Source of the DNA: Sphingomonas kaistensis
GTDB lineage: Bacteria; Pseudomonadota; Alphaproteobacteria; Sphingomonadales; Sphingomonadaceae
Assembly: GCF_036884275.1 (NCBI RefSeq)
Contig: NZ_CP145607.1
Location: 2,405,001-2,469,000 of the forward strand
Length of the DNA: 64,000 nt
Reading direction: 5' to 3'
Part shown: one piece after another, positions 55,596 to 63,630 of the stretch
How the letters are laid out: each line of letters begins with the position of its first letter
Numbering within the stretch: the first letter of the stretch is position 1
Translations under genes and position numbers: made by a program
The notes under the pieces: generated by a model
Seen by the model: the letters and a program-made list of their open reading frames with translations, nothing else
What the model was told of the DNA's origin: nothing
Databases searched by the model: none

Positions 55596-57568
55596 CAGTG
55601 GACCTCGGCCGCGTGCCTGTGGCCGTCGTCGTGGCCGCTTTCGATTTCGGGCAGCTGAGTCGTTTCGGGCGCCAGCGTGCCGCCGTGGGCGGCGCGGGCG
55701 GCGGCTTCGATCTCGGCGATCTTGAACGGCTGGCCGCTGGTCTTGGTCAGGCTCTGCACGTCGACCAGATACTGGTCGCGCAGCAGGGTCTTAAGCTGGC
55801 CGGTGTTCATTTCAGGCACGATTACGGTGCCGAAGGAGCGCAGCAGTTCGCCGAGGTTCTGCGGCAGCGGCCAGATGTGGCGGAGGTGGACGTGGGCAAC
55901 GTCGTGGCCCTGCGCGTGAAGCCGCTTCACCGCCTGATGGATCGGGCCGAAGGTCGAGCCCCAGCCGACCACCGCGACCTTGGCGCCGGCGCTTCCTAGG
56001 CAGACGTCCTGGTCCGGAATGTCGCGGGCGATGCCGAGCACCTTTTCCTGGCGCGTCTTGGTCATCTCGGCATGAGCCTGCGGCGAATAGTCGATGTCGC
56101 CGGTGCCGGGGCGCTTCTCGATCCCGCCGATGCGGTGGAGCAGGCCGGGCGTGCCGGGCTTGATCCACGGCCGGGCGAGCTTCTCGTCGCGGCTGAAGGG
56201 TTCGAGTTTGCCGGCCTCGTTGCGCGGCACGCTGTCCTCGGTGGCGTGGGCGACCGGGAACGGGGCGTAGCCGCTCATGTCGGGCACCTTCCACGGCTCG
56301 GCGGCATTGGCGATGTAGCCGTCGGTGAGCAGCATGACCGGGGTCATGTAGCGGACGGCGAGGCGCACCGCCTCGATTGCGCAGTCGAAGGCGTCGGCGG
56401 GCGAGCGGGCGGCGATGACGGGCATCGGCGCGTCGCCGTTGCGGCCGTAGACCGCCTGGTAGAGATCGCTCTGCTCGGTCTTGGTCGGAAGGCCGGTCGA
56501 GGGGCCGCCGCGCTGCGAATTGACGATGACGAGGGGCAGCTCGGTCATGATCGCGAGACCCATCGCTTCGGTCTTCAGCGCGATACCGGGACCGGAGGAC
56601 GAGGTAACACCGAGGCTTCCGGCGTAGGACGCCCCGATCGCGGCGCAAATAGCGGCGATCTCGTCCTCGGCCTGGAAGGTGGTGATCCCATATTCCTTGA
56701 GCCGGCTGAGGTGATGCAGCAGCGCGCTGGCCGGGGTGATCGGATAGCCGCCGAAGAACATCGGCAGGTCGGCGAGCTGCGCGCCCGCGACGAGGCCGAG
56801 GCCGAGCGCTTCGGCGCCGGTGACGGTGCGGTAGAGACCAGGCTCGGCCGGGGCGGCTTCTATATGGTGGGGGCGGAAGGCGGCGCCCATTTCGATCGTG
56901 TCGCCGTACGCGTGGCCGGCGTTCAGCGCGGCGATATTGGCTTCGGCGAGCGTCGGGGCCTTGGCGAACTTGGCCTTGAGCCAGTCGACGATCGGCCCAC
57001 GGTCACGGTCGAACATCCACAGCGCGAGGCCCAGCGTCCACATGTTCTTGCAGCGCAGCGCTTCCTTGTTGCCGAGGCCGAACGGCTTCACGGCGTCGAG
57101 AGTGAGTTGGCTGATCTTGAACTTGATCAGCTGCCAGCGGGCGAGGCTGCCGTCGTCGAGCGGATTGGCGTCGTAGCCGGCCTTGGCGAGATTGCGGGCG
57201 GAGAATTCGCCTTCGTCGGCGATGATCAGGCCGCCGTCGCGCAGGCTCGCGACGTTCACTTTCAGCGCCGCCGGGTTCATCGCGACGAGGACGTCGGGCT
57301 GGTCGCCGGCGGTCTCGATCGAGGCCGAGCCGAAGTTGATCTGGAACGCCGAGACGCCGAAGGTCGTCCCCTGCGGCGCGCGAATCTCGGCCGGGAAGTC
57401 GGGGAAGGTCGCGAGGTCGTTGCCGGCGAGCGCGGTAGACAGCGTGAACTGCCCGCCGGTCAGCTGCATCCCGTCGCCACTGTCGCCCGCAAAGCGAACC
57501 ACGACGTTTTCGGGAACGAGGTCGGCATGTGCCTCCTCGGGGGTAAGCATGTGAGTGGCCGTGGCCAT
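55595..57568 (-). CDS. korA: 2-oxoacid:acceptor oxidoreductase alpha subunit (gamma–alpha fusion)
   Basis: 657 residues: an N-terminal gamma domain (~20–220, VVRFAGDSGDGMQLTGGQF) fused to the alpha pyrimidine-binding domain (~240–620, FFGGYPITPASALLHHLS, then ITSSSGPG-type loop and QRGGPSTGLPTKTEQSDL). This is the fused KorA seen in aerobic bacteria. It supplies an alternative to the 2-oxoglutarate dehydrogenase complex. It is followed by the microprotein and korB in one operon. Confidence 0.92.
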   Translation of the reverse strand: MATATHMLTPEEAHADLVPENVVVRFAGDSGDGMQLTGGQFTLSTALAGNDLATFPDFPAEIRAPQGTTFGVSAFQINFGSASIETAGDQPDVLVAMNPAALKVNVASLRDGGLIIADEGEFSARNLAKAGYDANPLDDGSLARWQLIKFKISQLTLDAVKPFGLGNKEALRCKNMWTLGLALWMFDRDRGPIVDWLKAKFAKAPTLAEANIAALNAGHAYGDTIEMGAAFRPHHIEAAPAEPGLYRTVTGAEALGLGLVAGAQLADLPMFFGGYPITPASALLHHLSRLKEYGITTFQAEDEIAAICAAIGASYAGSLGVTSSSGPGIALKTEAMGLAIMTELPLVIVNSQRGGPSTGLPTKTEQSDLYQAVYGRNGDAPMPVIAARSPADAFDCAIEAVRLAVRYMTPVMLLTDGYIANAAEPWKVPDMSGYAPFPVAHATEDSVPRNEAGKLEPFSRDEKLARPWIKPGTPGLLHRIGGIEKRPGTGDIDYSPQAHAEMTKTRQEKVLGIARDIPDQDVCLGSAGAKVAVVGWGSTFGPIHQAVKRLHAQGHDVAHVHLRHIWPLPQNLGELLRSFGTVIVPEMNTGQLKTLLRDQYLVDVQSLTKTSGQPFKIAEIEAAARAAHGGTLAPETTQLPEIESGHDDGHRHAAEVH

Positions 57569-57648
57569 GGCGCGTCCTGCAAGGGAAAAGGGGTTGAGCC
57601 GCCTTTAGCGCGTGCAAAGGGCGGCGTCACCACGTTAGGGCTGCGACC

Positions 57649-58584
57649 ATGACCCAACCCTTCGTCCGTCCCGATGTCGCCGCCTTGCTGGCGATCGCCA
57701 ATGGTCCCGGGGGCAAGCGCGCGGTCGATGTCGGGCTGGTCGACGCGCGGCGGATGATGCATGCCAGCCGCGCGCTGTTCGATGCGCCGGTGGGCGCACT
57801 GGCAGTGCTGCGCGATGTGGGCGGAGGGCCGTGCCCGATGCGGCTATACGATGCGCGGGATCAGCGAGAGCCGGGTCCGGTGCTGGTCTTTTATCACGGC
57901 GGCGGGTTCGTGCTGGGCGACCTCGATACCCACGATCCGGTGTGCGCCGAGCTGGCGCGGCTGACGGACTTGCCGGTGGTGGCCGTCGATTATCGGCTGG
58001 CGCCCGAGCACCCCTTTCCCGCCGGTCCCGATGACGCCATCGCCGCCGCGCGATGGGTGGCCGGGAGCCCAGTCCAGCTCGGGCTGGAAGCGACCGGGCT
58101 GGTGCCGACCGGAGACAGCGCGGGCGGGACGTTTGCGATTCTCACGGCGCTGGCGCTGCGCGACGAGCCGGCGGCGGCGCCGGTGCTGGCGGCCATGCCC
58201 TTCTACCCCGCGGCGCATCCGGTGAAGCATTATCCGAGCCTCGACGCTTTCGGCGAAGGCTATCTGCTGAGCCGGGCGTCGATGGGCTGGTTCGACCAAT
58301 GCTATGCGCCCGATCGCAAGGACTGGCGCTACAATGTGCTGGCGAAGCCGCTGGCCGGGCTGCCGCCGATGATCGTGGTGACCGCGTCGCTCGACCCGAT
58401 CCGCGACCAGGGCCGGGCATTCGCTGCGGCCTGCGTCGAGGCAGGAGTGGAGACGGTGTATCAGGAGTGCGCCGGCACGATCCACGGCTTCCTCAACCTG
58501 CGCAAGGCGCTGCCGAGCGCGCAGGGCGATCTCGAGCGCGCCGTCAGGCAACTCGCGCTGACCCTGGGTCGGTTGACCGCATAA
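57649..58584 (+). CDS. Alpha/beta hydrolase of the hormone-sensitive-lipase family
   Basis: 311 residues. Oxyanion motif FYHGGGFVLGD, nucleophile Ser in TGDSAGGTF, Asp in DPIRDQG and His in GTIHGFLN. Acts on short acyl esters; natural substrate unknown. It is divergent from korA with an 80-base gap. Confidence 0.9.
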   Translation: MTQPFVRPDVAALLAIANGPGGKRAVDVGLVDARRMMHASRALFDAPVGALAVLRDVGGGPCPMRLYDARDQREPGPVLVFYHGGGFVLGDLDTHDPVCAELARLTDLPVVAVDYRLAPEHPFPAGPDDAIAAARWVAGSPVQLGLEATGLVPTGDSAGGTFAILTALALRDEPAAAPVLAAMPFYPAAHPVKHYPSLDAFGEGYLLSRASMGWFDQCYAPDRKDWRYNVLAKPLAGLPPMIVVTASLDPIRDQGRAFAAACVEAGVETVYQECAGTIHGFLNLRKALPSAQGDLERAVRQLALTLGRLTA

Positions 58585-58740
58585 GAGGTACGAACCTCGA
58601 GGAGTATCGCTATGAAAGCGGGATCTTCTTGTCGACACCAGCCGCGGCAACGTCGATCGGGACCGGATCGAGGACGTGCTGTATGAGGCCGGCGGACATA
58701 CTTGGCGAGCCGGGCCCGGGATGACACAGGGGCGGGCATG
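58585..58740 (+). pseudogene. Possible decayed gene remnant upstream of rppH
   Basis: The frame from 58616 encodes a protein-like stretch (DLLVDTSRGNVDRDRIEDV, then LYEAGGHTW) that ends in TGA overlapping the rppH ATG, the arrangement of a real coupled gene, but it has no start. Upstream in another frame EEYRYESG reads smoothly, so one missing base near 58620 could have broken a small gene. Family not certain; it faintly resembles general-stress proteins. A 24-codon frame at 58612 with a GAGGAG site is the alternative reading. Confidence 0.3.
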
Positions 58741-59223
58741 ACCGAACATCAAGCCTATCGCCGCGGAGTCGGCGTCATGCTCCTCAATGCCGACCGCCAG
58801 GTATGGGTCGGCCGCCGCATCGATCGCACCGACGAAGCGTGGCAGATGCCGCAGGGCGGGATCGACGAGGGCGAGGAGCCGTGGGACACCGCGCTTCGCG
58901 AGCTGGAAGAAGAGACCGGCATTCCGCCGCATCTGGTCGAGCGGATCGCCGATTGTCCCGAGCGGCTGCGCTACGAGCTGCCGGAAGAATTGAAGAGCAA
59001 ATTGTGGGGCGGCAAGTGGCGCGGGCAGGAGCAGGACTGGTTTCTGTGCCGCTTCCTAGGACGGGAGGGCGACGTCGATATCGCCACCGCGCATCCCGAA
59101 TTCGACGCGTGGAAATGGGTCGCGCCGTCAGCGCTGCCCGACCTCATCGTGCCGTTCAAGCGCGACCTCTACCGTCGCCTGATCGAGCAGTTCCGCGAGC
59201 ATATCGACCTGCCGCTGCCCTGA
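58738..59223 (+). CDS. rppH: RNA 5'-pyrophosphohydrolase
   Basis: 161 residues. NUDIX box complete: Gly-Gly-Ile-Asp-Glu-Gly-Glu start, then RELEEETGI; N-terminal YRRGVGVMLLN and RRIDRTDEAWQMPQGG are RppH-typical. It removes pyrophosphate from mRNA 5' ends and so triggers RNase E decay. The ATG at 58738 is chosen over one 12 codons upstream. Confidence 0.94.
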   Translation: MTEHQAYRRGVGVMLLNADRQVWVGRRIDRTDEAWQMPQGGIDEGEEPWDTALRELEEETGIPPHLVERIADCPERLRYELPEELKSKLWGGKWRGQEQDWFLCRFLGREGDVDIATAHPEFDAWKWVAPSALPDLIVPFKRDLYRRLIEQFREHIDLPLP

Positions 59224-59234
59224 ACAAAGCAGAA

Positions 59235-59262
59235 GAGGCGGCCGGTAAAGGCCGCCCCTTCC
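59235..59262 (+). terminator. Hairpin terminator after rppH
   Basis: 7-bp stem (59237–59243 with 59250–59256), 6-base loop, followed by CCTTCCTC. Moderate strength; it may serve the converging 104-residue gene too. Confidence 0.6.
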
Positions 59263-59279
59263 TCAGAGCTTTACGTGAG

Positions 59280-59594
59280 TTACTTGGCGCCCATCGCGTC
59301 GGCGAGCTTGCGGACCTTTTCGGCGACCTTGGGATCGTCGGCGCGGTCGGCTGCCTTGGCGGTGTCCTGGCCGATCTTTTCCAGCAGCGGCTTAAGCTTC
59401 TCGGAATCGGGTTCGTCGGCGCTGAGCAGTTTCTCTAGCCGCTCGAGCTCCGATGCGAGGCCCTTGGCGCCGGTGAAGTCGGCCTTGCGAACGGCTTCGG
59501 CCCATTCACCGGCCAGCTTGGCACCGGCCTTCGGCGTGGTCTTCTCGATGCCTTTGTCAAAGGCATTCTCGGTCGCGGCAAAACGTTGCGGCAT
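59280..59594 (-). CDS. Small helical protein of unknown function
   Basis: 104 residues, highly charged and free of cysteine, no signal peptide or membrane helix. The Lys/Glu/Ala-rich pattern (AVRKADFTGAKGLASELERLEKL…) predicts a helical bundle. Family not recognised. It has its own transcription unit between rppH and sodC; the start region is preceded by AGGAG-like sequence (revcomp of ACTCCTGG). Confidence 0.65.
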   Translation of the reverse strand: MPQRFAATENAFDKGIEKTTPKAGAKLAGEWAEAVRKADFTGAKGLASELERLEKLLSADEPDSEKLKPLLEKIGQDTAKAADRADDPKVAEKVRKLADAMGAK

Positions 59595-59718
59595 TGTGTC
59601 TTACTCCTGGGACTGGCGGCCCCACTCGGCCGTCATTTCCCCCAACGAAGCGAGCAGCGCTTGGCCGCTACAGGCCATCGGGCAGGAAAATCGCCGGAAC
59701 TTCCCTGCCCTGCCCCGA

Positions 59719-60240
59719 TCAGCCGGCGGGGCTGAGCACCGCGCAGGCGATGCGGTCGCCGCTGTTGCCCGACGGGTCGGTAACATTGTCGTCTTCGGCC
59801 GCGTGAAGCACCAGCGCGGAGCCATCGGCGTCGCGGAGCTGGGCGAAGCTGGCGCCGGTCAGCACCACGGTTTCGCGCAAGGTGCCGTTGGCGGCGACGG
59901 GGACGTTGGGGAGATCGCCGGCGTGCGGGCCCATCGGGTTGGACAGGCCATGCTTGCGCGAGGCCGGGTTCCAGTGCGAGCCGGCGGTGGTGAAACCAGG
60001 CCCGTCACAGCGCCCGACGGCATGGACGTGCAGCCCCTTGCGACCGACCGAGAGCCCGTTGGCTTCGACCCGGAAGCTGACGGCGCCGGGTGTTTCCCAC
60101 ATGCGCACGGTACCGATTGCTTGCCCCGCGCTTCCGATCAATGGGACCGACATCGCGCTCGACGGTGCGTCGCTGGGGGTGGCGCAGGCAGCGAGCGACG
60201 TGGCGCCGGCAAGGATGAGGTAAAGACTGGGCGTGCGCAT
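59719..60240 (-). CDS. sodC: Cu/Zn superoxide dismutase lipoprotein
   Basis: 173 residues. Lipobox LAAC gives an acylated Cys19. Copper ligands H71, H73, H89 and H146; zinc ligands H89, H97, H106 and D109; disulfide C78–C166; active-site Arg163. All catalytic residues are present, so it should be active, dismutating superoxide in the periplasm or at the outer membrane. It is larger at the N-terminus than secreted forms because of the Ala/Ser linker. Confidence 0.93.
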   Translation of the reverse strand: MRTPSLYLILAGATSLAACATPSDAPSSAMSVPLIGSAGQAIGTVRMWETPGAVSFRVEANGLSVGRKGLHVHAVGRCDGPGFTTAGSHWNPASRKHGLSNPMGPHAGDLPNVPVAANGTLRETVVLTGASFAQLRDADGSALVLHAAEDDNVTDPSGNSGDRIACAVLSPAG

Positions 60241-60295
60241 GGGGTGCGTTTCTCCTGCGTGTGAAAAGGGTGGTCACCACCTGAACGCACCACCA

Positions 60296-60334
60296 TGAAA
60301 AAAGGGCGACCTTTCCGCTAAGGAAAGGCCGCCC
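60296..60334 (-). terminator. Rho-independent terminator of the tonB–exbBDD operon
   Basis: Stem of 12 paired bases with one mismatch (60304–60316 with 60322–60334), 5-base loop, followed on the minus strand by TTTTTT. Confidence 0.88.
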
Positions 60335-60376
60335 AGGATCATTCGGGATGGTTCCCGAACCTGTTTCAATCCAGCG

Positions 60377-60808
60377 TCAGAACGCCTTGCCGTAGGCCTC
60401 GTTGCCGACGAAGCCCATCTTGGACACGTTGGCCTGCTTGGTCACGACCAGCACCTGGTCGACGAGGTCGTACTTGGCTTCCGGTTCGGGCTGCAGGTGC
60501 AGTTCGGGGACCGGGTTCATCTGCTGCGTGATGTCGAGATACTGCCGCAGCTGGACCTGGTTCACCGGGGCGCCGTTCCACAAAATGGCGTTGCCCTGGG
60601 TCACCACGATCTTGTTCTTGACCGGATCAATGATCTCCTGCTGCGGGCTGTCGCCTTGCGGGAGGTCAAGCTTCACGGCGTGGGTCTGCGGCGGGATGGT
60701 GATGATCAGCATGATGATCAGCACCAGCATGACGTCGATGAGCGGAGTGGTATTCATCTCCATCATCGGTTCGCCTTCGGAGTTATTCGAAGTCGTCTGC
60801 ATCGCCAT
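60377..60808 (-). CDS. exbD: ExbD-type biopolymer transport protein, second copy
   Basis: 143 residues: short cytoplasmic lead, one helix with the conserved Asp (MNTTPLIDVMLVLIIMLII), and a periplasmic domain without cysteine. It is the last gene of tonB–exbB–exbD–exbD. The ATG at 60808 follows AAGGAAC; the 39 codons upstream in frame are a shadow. Forms the proton channel with ExbB to energise TonB. Confidence 0.92.
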   Translation of the reverse strand: MAMQTTSNNSEGEPMMEMNTTPLIDVMLVLIIMLIITIPPQTHAVKLDLPQGDSPQQEIIDPVKNKIVVTQGNAILWNGAPVNQVQLRQYLDITQQMNPVPELHLQPEPEAKYDLVDQVLVVTKQANVSKMGFVGNEAYGKAF

Positions 60809-60825
60809 GGGGCGAGTTCCTTTTC

Positions 60826-61314
60826 TTACAGCCGCGTCACGCCGGTGCCGGCGGGCGGCTCCGACACGAAGCCGACACGGGCAAAACCGGCCCGCTGCAT
60901 GGTGAAGATGGTACCGCCGATGCACTTGTACGGCGTGTTCACGTCACCACGAATATGCGCTTCCGGCATGGTATCGTCGGTGAGGTTTTCCGCGCCGCCG
61001 ACCTTGGCGATGGCGTCCTCGAGCGACTTGACCGAGCGATCGAGCAGGGTCTGGCTGTCGATCGGGGTCATACCCCAATAGACTTCGCAGGTCCCGCCCG
61101 GACCACCGCGAACGGTGAGCTCGACGTTTTCGGGCTTGGTCTCGCGGGCTTCATAGGCGGTGGCCGGAAGCGCGATCGGAACGGTTTCCACCACGACCGG
61201 AACCGCGATGAGGAAGATGATCAGGAGCACCAGCATCACGTCCACGAGGGGCGTGGTGTTGATGTCGGACATCGGGACGTCGTCGCCGTCTTCCTTGCCG
61301 ACACTCATTGCCAT
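60826..61314 (-). CDS. exbD: ExbD-type biopolymer transport protein, first copy
   Basis: 162 residues. The proton-relay Asp lies in INTTPLVDVMLVLLIIF at ~25. The periplasmic domain is longer than that of the second copy and has two cysteines (GGTCEVYWG and YKCIGG) that may pair. It lies 17 bases before the second exbD. Confidence 0.92.
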   Translation of the reverse strand: MAMSVGKEDGDDVPMSDINTTPLVDVMLVLLIIFLIAVPVVVETVPIALPATAYEARETKPENVELTVRGGPGGTCEVYWGMTPIDSQTLLDRSVKSLEDAIAKVGGAENLTDDTMPEAHIRGDVNTPYKCIGGTIFTMQRAGFARVGFVSEPPAGTGVTRL

Positions 61315-61362
61315 GGGATGATACTTCCCTTTTTCAGATAGGTTTGCGCGCTTGCCGAGGCA

Positions 61363-61393
61363 GGAGCCGGACGCCGATCAGACGCCCGGCTCC
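61363..61393 (-). promoter_or_regulatory. Hairpin between exbB and exbD
   Basis: 8-bp perfect stem (61363–61370 with 61386–61393) with a 15-base loop, 13 bases after the exbB stop. No T run, so more likely an mRNA stability or processing element that sets exbB:exbD dosage. Confidence 0.4.
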
Positions 61394-61405
61394 CTGAACC
61401 AAGGC

Positions 61406-62284
61406 TTAGCGGCGATCCAGCGTGCTGGTGCCGGTGCCGCCAGCCTGCTGGCCGGTCGAGGTCTGACCGGCGGTCAGCGGCGGGGTGCCGGCCGGGGTCG
61501 GAGCGGCGGCGGTGCGGGTCTGGGCGCCCTTGGCGACCGAGGCCGAACCGGCATTCGGAGCAGCGGCCGAAACCATCTGCGGCTTAACCTTGCCCTCCGA
61601 CATGACGTAGCCGTGCAGGTCGTTGGTGAAGGCGGCCAGATCTTCCATGATCGACTTGTTGCGACGGATCAGCCAGTTGTAGGCAAGCACGGCCGGAACC
61701 GCGACGACGAGGCCGAGCGCGGTCATGATGAGCGCTTCACCAACCGGACCGGCGACGGTGCTGATCGAGGCCTGGCCCGACGCACCGATCTTGATCAGGG
61801 CGCGGTAGATGCCGACGACGGTACCGAACAGACCGATGAACGGCGAGGTCGAACCGACGGTCGCGAGGAAGGCGAGGCCTTCACCGAGACGGGCGCCGAT
61901 GCCGCCCTGCGAACGGGCGAGGCTGTTGGCCATCCAGTCATGCTGGTCGACCGGGTTGGTCAGCTTGCCGTGCTGCTCCTGGGCGATGAGCGTGTCGTCA
62001 ACGATCGCGCGGTAGGCGCTCTTGGCGTCGAGCTTGCTCGAAGCGTCCTTGAGGTTCGGCGAGTTCCAGAAGCTGGCCCGGACCTTGTTGCCCTGGCTGA
62101 TGATCTTCTGCTGTTCGAAGAACTTGGTGAACAGGATGTAGAAGGTGCCAATCGACATGGCGACCAGGATCACGAAGGTGGCCCAGGAGATGATGCCACC
62201 CTCATTCAGCGCCTGCATCAGGCCGTAGGGGTTTTCACCCGCCGGAGCGGCGGCCGCGGCGGCCATCAGAGAGACGAAAGTCAT
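61406..62284 (-). CDS. exbB: ExbB (MotA/TolQ/ExbB) proton-channel protein
   Basis: 292 residues. Three membrane helices (~32–52, ~155–180, ~190–215) with the channel region VGSTSPFIGLFGTVVGIY and AGPVGEALIMTALGLVVAVPAV. The N-terminus has a cleavable-looking Ala-rich lead. A 45-residue low-complexity Thr/Gly/Ala/Pro tail is an extension over typical ExbB. It pentamerises around an ExbD dimer. Confidence 0.94.
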   Translation of the reverse strand: MTFVSLMAAAAAAPAGENPYGLMQALNEGGIISWATFVILVAMSIGTFYILFTKFFEQQKIISQGNKVRASFWNSPNLKDASSKLDAKSAYRAIVDDTLIAQEQHGKLTNPVDQHDWMANSLARSQGGIGARLGEGLAFLATVGSTSPFIGLFGTVVGIYRALIKIGASGQASISTVAGPVGEALIMTALGLVVAVPAVLAYNWLIRRNKSIMEDLAAFTNDLHGYVMSEGKVKPQMVSAAAPNAGSASVAKGAQTRTAAAPTPAGTPPLTAGQTSTGQQAGGTGTSTLDRR

Positions 62285-62330
62285 AGTGCGTATCCTTAAG
62301 TGGAAACCGTTGGATTAAGGTCGGTGACAA

Positions 62331-63017
62331 TCAGTCCGCAGGCAGGCGCCAGACGATGCGCGAGCTGTAGGAATCGCTGGTCTTGGCCCCGCTGCTGTCG
62401 GTCGCCGGGGTAAACCGGGCCCGGCTGCGAAGAAGGCGGCAGGTCGTGCTGTCCAGCGAGCTGGACCCCGACGAGCTGGTCACCGTGCAGTTGGTGACGC
62501 GGCCATCAGGACCGATATCCAGGCGGAAGCCGGTGGTACCCTGCTGCTCGTTGCGGATCGCGTCCTGCGGATAATCGTCATCCGAAAAATAGGACGTGAG
62601 GTTCGCACGGGCCTTGGCCGGCTGCACCTTGACCGGCGCGGGCGGCGGTGGCGGGGGCGGCGGCGCGGGCGGAGCCGGCGGAGCCGGCGGCGCTGTCGGC
62701 GTGATTACCGGCGGCGGCGCGACATTCACCGTGCTGACCGGCGGCGGCGGCGTGTTGGTCCGCACCAGCGGCGGCGGCGACACCACCGGCGGCGGCGGAG
62801 CCTCGACCTGCTTCTCGGGCGGGGGTGGGGGTTCCTCGGGAGGGGGCGGTGGCTCCTCCTCGACGTCGAAGGTCTTCAGATCTTCAGCGGCTTTTTTCAC
62901 GACATTGTACGCGAGGCCGGTGATGATCGCATATCCGAGCAGCACATGCAGCAAGGCGACAATGACGATCGAAACCGTCCTGTTCCCGCTCATCTGCCTG
63001 CGATTGGCGTAAGACAT
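62331..63017 (-). CDS. tonB: TonB energy transducer
   Basis: 228 residues. One N-terminal helix (TVSIVIVALLHVLLGYAIITG), a Pro/Glu then Pro-rich spacer (~55–130) built to span the periplasm, and the C-terminal TonB domain (~140–225: YPQDAIRNEQQGTTGFRLDI). It couples the inner-membrane proton gradient to TonB-dependent receptors, which are numerous in sphingomonads. The 184-base upstream gap should hold the operon promoter; I see no clear Fur box. Confidence 0.92.
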   Translation of the reverse strand: MSYANRRQMSGNRTVSIVIVALLHVLLGYAIITGLAYNVVKKAAEDLKTFDVEEEPPPPPEEPPPPPEKQVEAPPPPVVSPPPLVRTNTPPPPVSTVNVAPPPVITPTAPPAPPAPPAPPPPPPPPAPVKVQPAKARANLTSYFSDDDYPQDAIRNEQQGTTGFRLDIGPDGRVTNCTVTSSSGSSSLDSTTCRLLRSRARFTPATDSSGAKTSDSYSSRIVWRLPAD

Positions 63018-63201
63018 CCTGCCGCTATTCTCCTCAGGGGTGACCTTCCTTCAGTTCCAGTTCCGCCAAAAGGGCAGCGGTTCCGGGGCTGACGGGCCGA
63101 TGGTTCAACATATCATCGGCGGGGTCGGCGGGTTTCCTTAATGTGGCCTCAATCGCGGTGCAATCATATTGTTCCGCAACCTCAACCGTCGGAGCGTACT
63201 C

Positions 63202-63630
63202 TTACGGGGCAGCTCCGGAAAAGCTGGCGATTTCAACGCCGACTCCTCGGGCGTTAGGATAGACGTCGGGCTTAGACGTGCCAACACGAAGCGCCCTCAC
63301 TCCAGCCCGCGCAGCAATCCAGTCGTAGATTTCGCGGGCAACCGTCTCCTGGAGGTTGAATCGCCGGGAGGAAGCGATTCGCTCGATCTCCAGCCGGAGG
63401 TGATCGTAGTTCCACGCACCCGCCGCGAGGTCGCCGTCGGGCGCCGCGGTCTCGTCCAGCCAGACCTCGACGCTGATCAGCAATCGTTGCGGTGTCCCGA
63501 TCTCGAAATCGTGAAAGCCGATGTCGGTCATGACCGCGAGGGAATCGAGATGGATCTTGGCGGAACGCACCGCCAGCGCGGGCGGGATCAGCCCGTCGAG
63601 GCGGGGGGTGAATTCGGCAAGGTCGGTCAT
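63202..63630 (-). CDS. folB: Dihydroneopterin aldolase (FolB family)
   Basis: 142 residues. IGFHDFEIGTPQRLLISVEVW matches the FolB core (cut as FHDFEIGTPQRL), with the active-site Lys in GTSKPDVYPNARGVGVEI. It cleaves the side chain of dihydroneopterin in folate synthesis. Its ATG overlaps the stop of the SDR gene, so the two are coupled. Confidence 0.88.
   Translation of the reverse strand: MTDLAEFTPRLDGLIPPALAVRSAKIHLDSLAVMTDIGFHDFEIGTPQRLLISVEVWLDETAAPDGDLAAGAWNYDHLRLEIERIASSRRFNLQETVAREIYDWIAARAGVRALRVGTSKPDVYPNARGVGVEIASFSGAAP

Noticed and set aside
53733..55658. 641-codon plus-strand frame
   Set aside because: Covers the spermidine-synthase-like gene, korB and the microprotein in antisense; no domain seen.
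56072..57652. 526-codon plus-strand frame
   Set aside because: Antisense shadow of korA.
62294..62320. CtrA-like TTAA pair between tonB and exbB
   Set aside because: The spacer between the two TTAA is 15 bases, not 7; it is simply a CCTTAA/TTAAGG inverted repeat.
62640..62880. GGCGGC-type tandem repeats
   Set aside because: They are the Pro-rich spacer of tonB read on the plus strand, not an independent repeat or CRISPR.
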